Shown here: one piece after another, positions 5,729-5,943 of the stretch
Layout of the letters: every line of letters begins with the position of its first letter
How positions within the stretch are numbered: the stretch's first letter is position 1
Assembly: GCA_947379685.1 (NCBI GenBank)
Contig: CANCOG010000327.1
Location: 1-5,943 of the forward strand
Length of the DNA stretch: 5,943 nt
Direction of reading: 5' to 3'
Source of the DNA: Flavipsychrobacter stenotrophus
GTDB taxonomy: Bacteria > Bacteroidota > Bacteroidia > Chitinophagales > Chitinophagaceae
The notes under the pieces: generated by a model
The model's input: only the letters and a program-made list of their open reading frames with translations
The model's database searches: none
What the model was told of the DNA's origin: nothing
Translations under genes and position numbers: made by a program

Positions 5729-5899
5729 ATGATCTGGACATCACTTCAACCTAAGAATACCTGGCGCATGATACGCAGCGGCAAGCAAGTTTACCTGGTG
5801 CCGGGGATATTCTGTGTTTATTCCGGCATTCCAGTCAAAGATTTCCATGAACAGGCCCGGGTCATTGAAGATTTCCGACAGGCCCGACGATACCTGTGA
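5729..5899 (+). CDS. Hypothetical 56-residue protein
   Basis: The frame runs from ATG at 5729 to TGA at 5897-5899 and encodes 56 residues, starting MIWTSLQPKNTWRMIRSGKQ and ending EDFRQARRYL. It is basic, with a short apolar centre (VYLVPGIFCVYSGIPV, 21-36) and a charged, probably helical tail (KDFHEQARVIEDFRQARR). The apolar part, interrupted by prolines, looks more like beta strands of a small globular protein than a membrane helix. The DNA becomes clearly richer in G and C, with CTG, GGC and GCC codons, compared with the AT-rich flanks, which supports coding. The second in-frame ATG, at 5768, is an alternative start but would lose the first 13 residues. No Shine-Dalgarno is present. I recognise no family. 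It is the only plus-strand gene in the right part of the window. Confidence 0.58.
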   Translation: MIWTSLQPKNTWRMIRSGKQVYLVPGIFCVYSGIPVKDFHEQARVIEDFRQARRYL

Positions 5900-5943
5900 C
5901 CTAAATAGCGTGTTTTTCGACCTTGCATTTAAATAATTATTAT

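Overview
The window looks like chromosomal DNA from a member of the Bacteroidota, probably a Chitinophagaceae or Sphingobacteriia-like lineage. The main evidence is a secreted protein with a type IX secretion system (T9SS) C-terminal sorting domain and an Omp28-like region. The larger genes mostly lack Shine-Dalgarno sequences, and TAnnTTTG-type -7 promoter elements lie just upstream of several starts. No mobile element, rRNA, tRNA or CRISPR array could be supported.

Layout from left to right. Positions 1-330 hold a 38-codon plus-strand ORF with a perfect Shine-Dalgarno sequence, followed by a strong hairpin terminator shared with the convergent gene. Positions 339-1415 (minus) encode an iron/zinc-type alcohol dehydrogenase that I recognise as KdnB-like; KdnB is the Kdo 8-oxidase of the 8-amino-Kdo pathway. 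It has its own -7 box. Positions 1416-1702 show no convincing gene. Positions 1703-3643 (minus) encode a 646-residue T9SS cargo protein: signal peptide, jelly-roll domain, CARDB-like domain, Omp28-like thioredoxin-fold region that has lost its CxxC, and type A sorting domain. The 374 bases that follow contain a probable 35-residue membrane microprotein with a TTG start (3756-3863, minus) and a 14-base T tract.

Positions 4018-4473 (minus) encode an exported DUF4190-like two-helix membrane protein. Just upstream is a doubtful 62-codon ORF (4490-4678, minus). Positions 4760-5392 (minus) encode a 210-residue protein with two transmembrane helices and a C-terminal PH-like domain. The right end holds a candidate operator, a near-perfect 32-base palindrome, and a 56-codon plus-strand small ORF (5729-5899).

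The large genes are all on the minus strand. They are separated by gaps and individual promoter-like elements, so they look like separate transcription units rather than one pathway operon. The only metabolic assignment is KdnB, and its partner aminotransferase KdnA is not in the window. No coherent new multi-gene system is evident. The most unusual items are the perfect Shine-Dalgarno on the 38-residue peptide ORF, the cysteine-less Omp28-like domain, and the set of unannotated small ORFs and palindromes.
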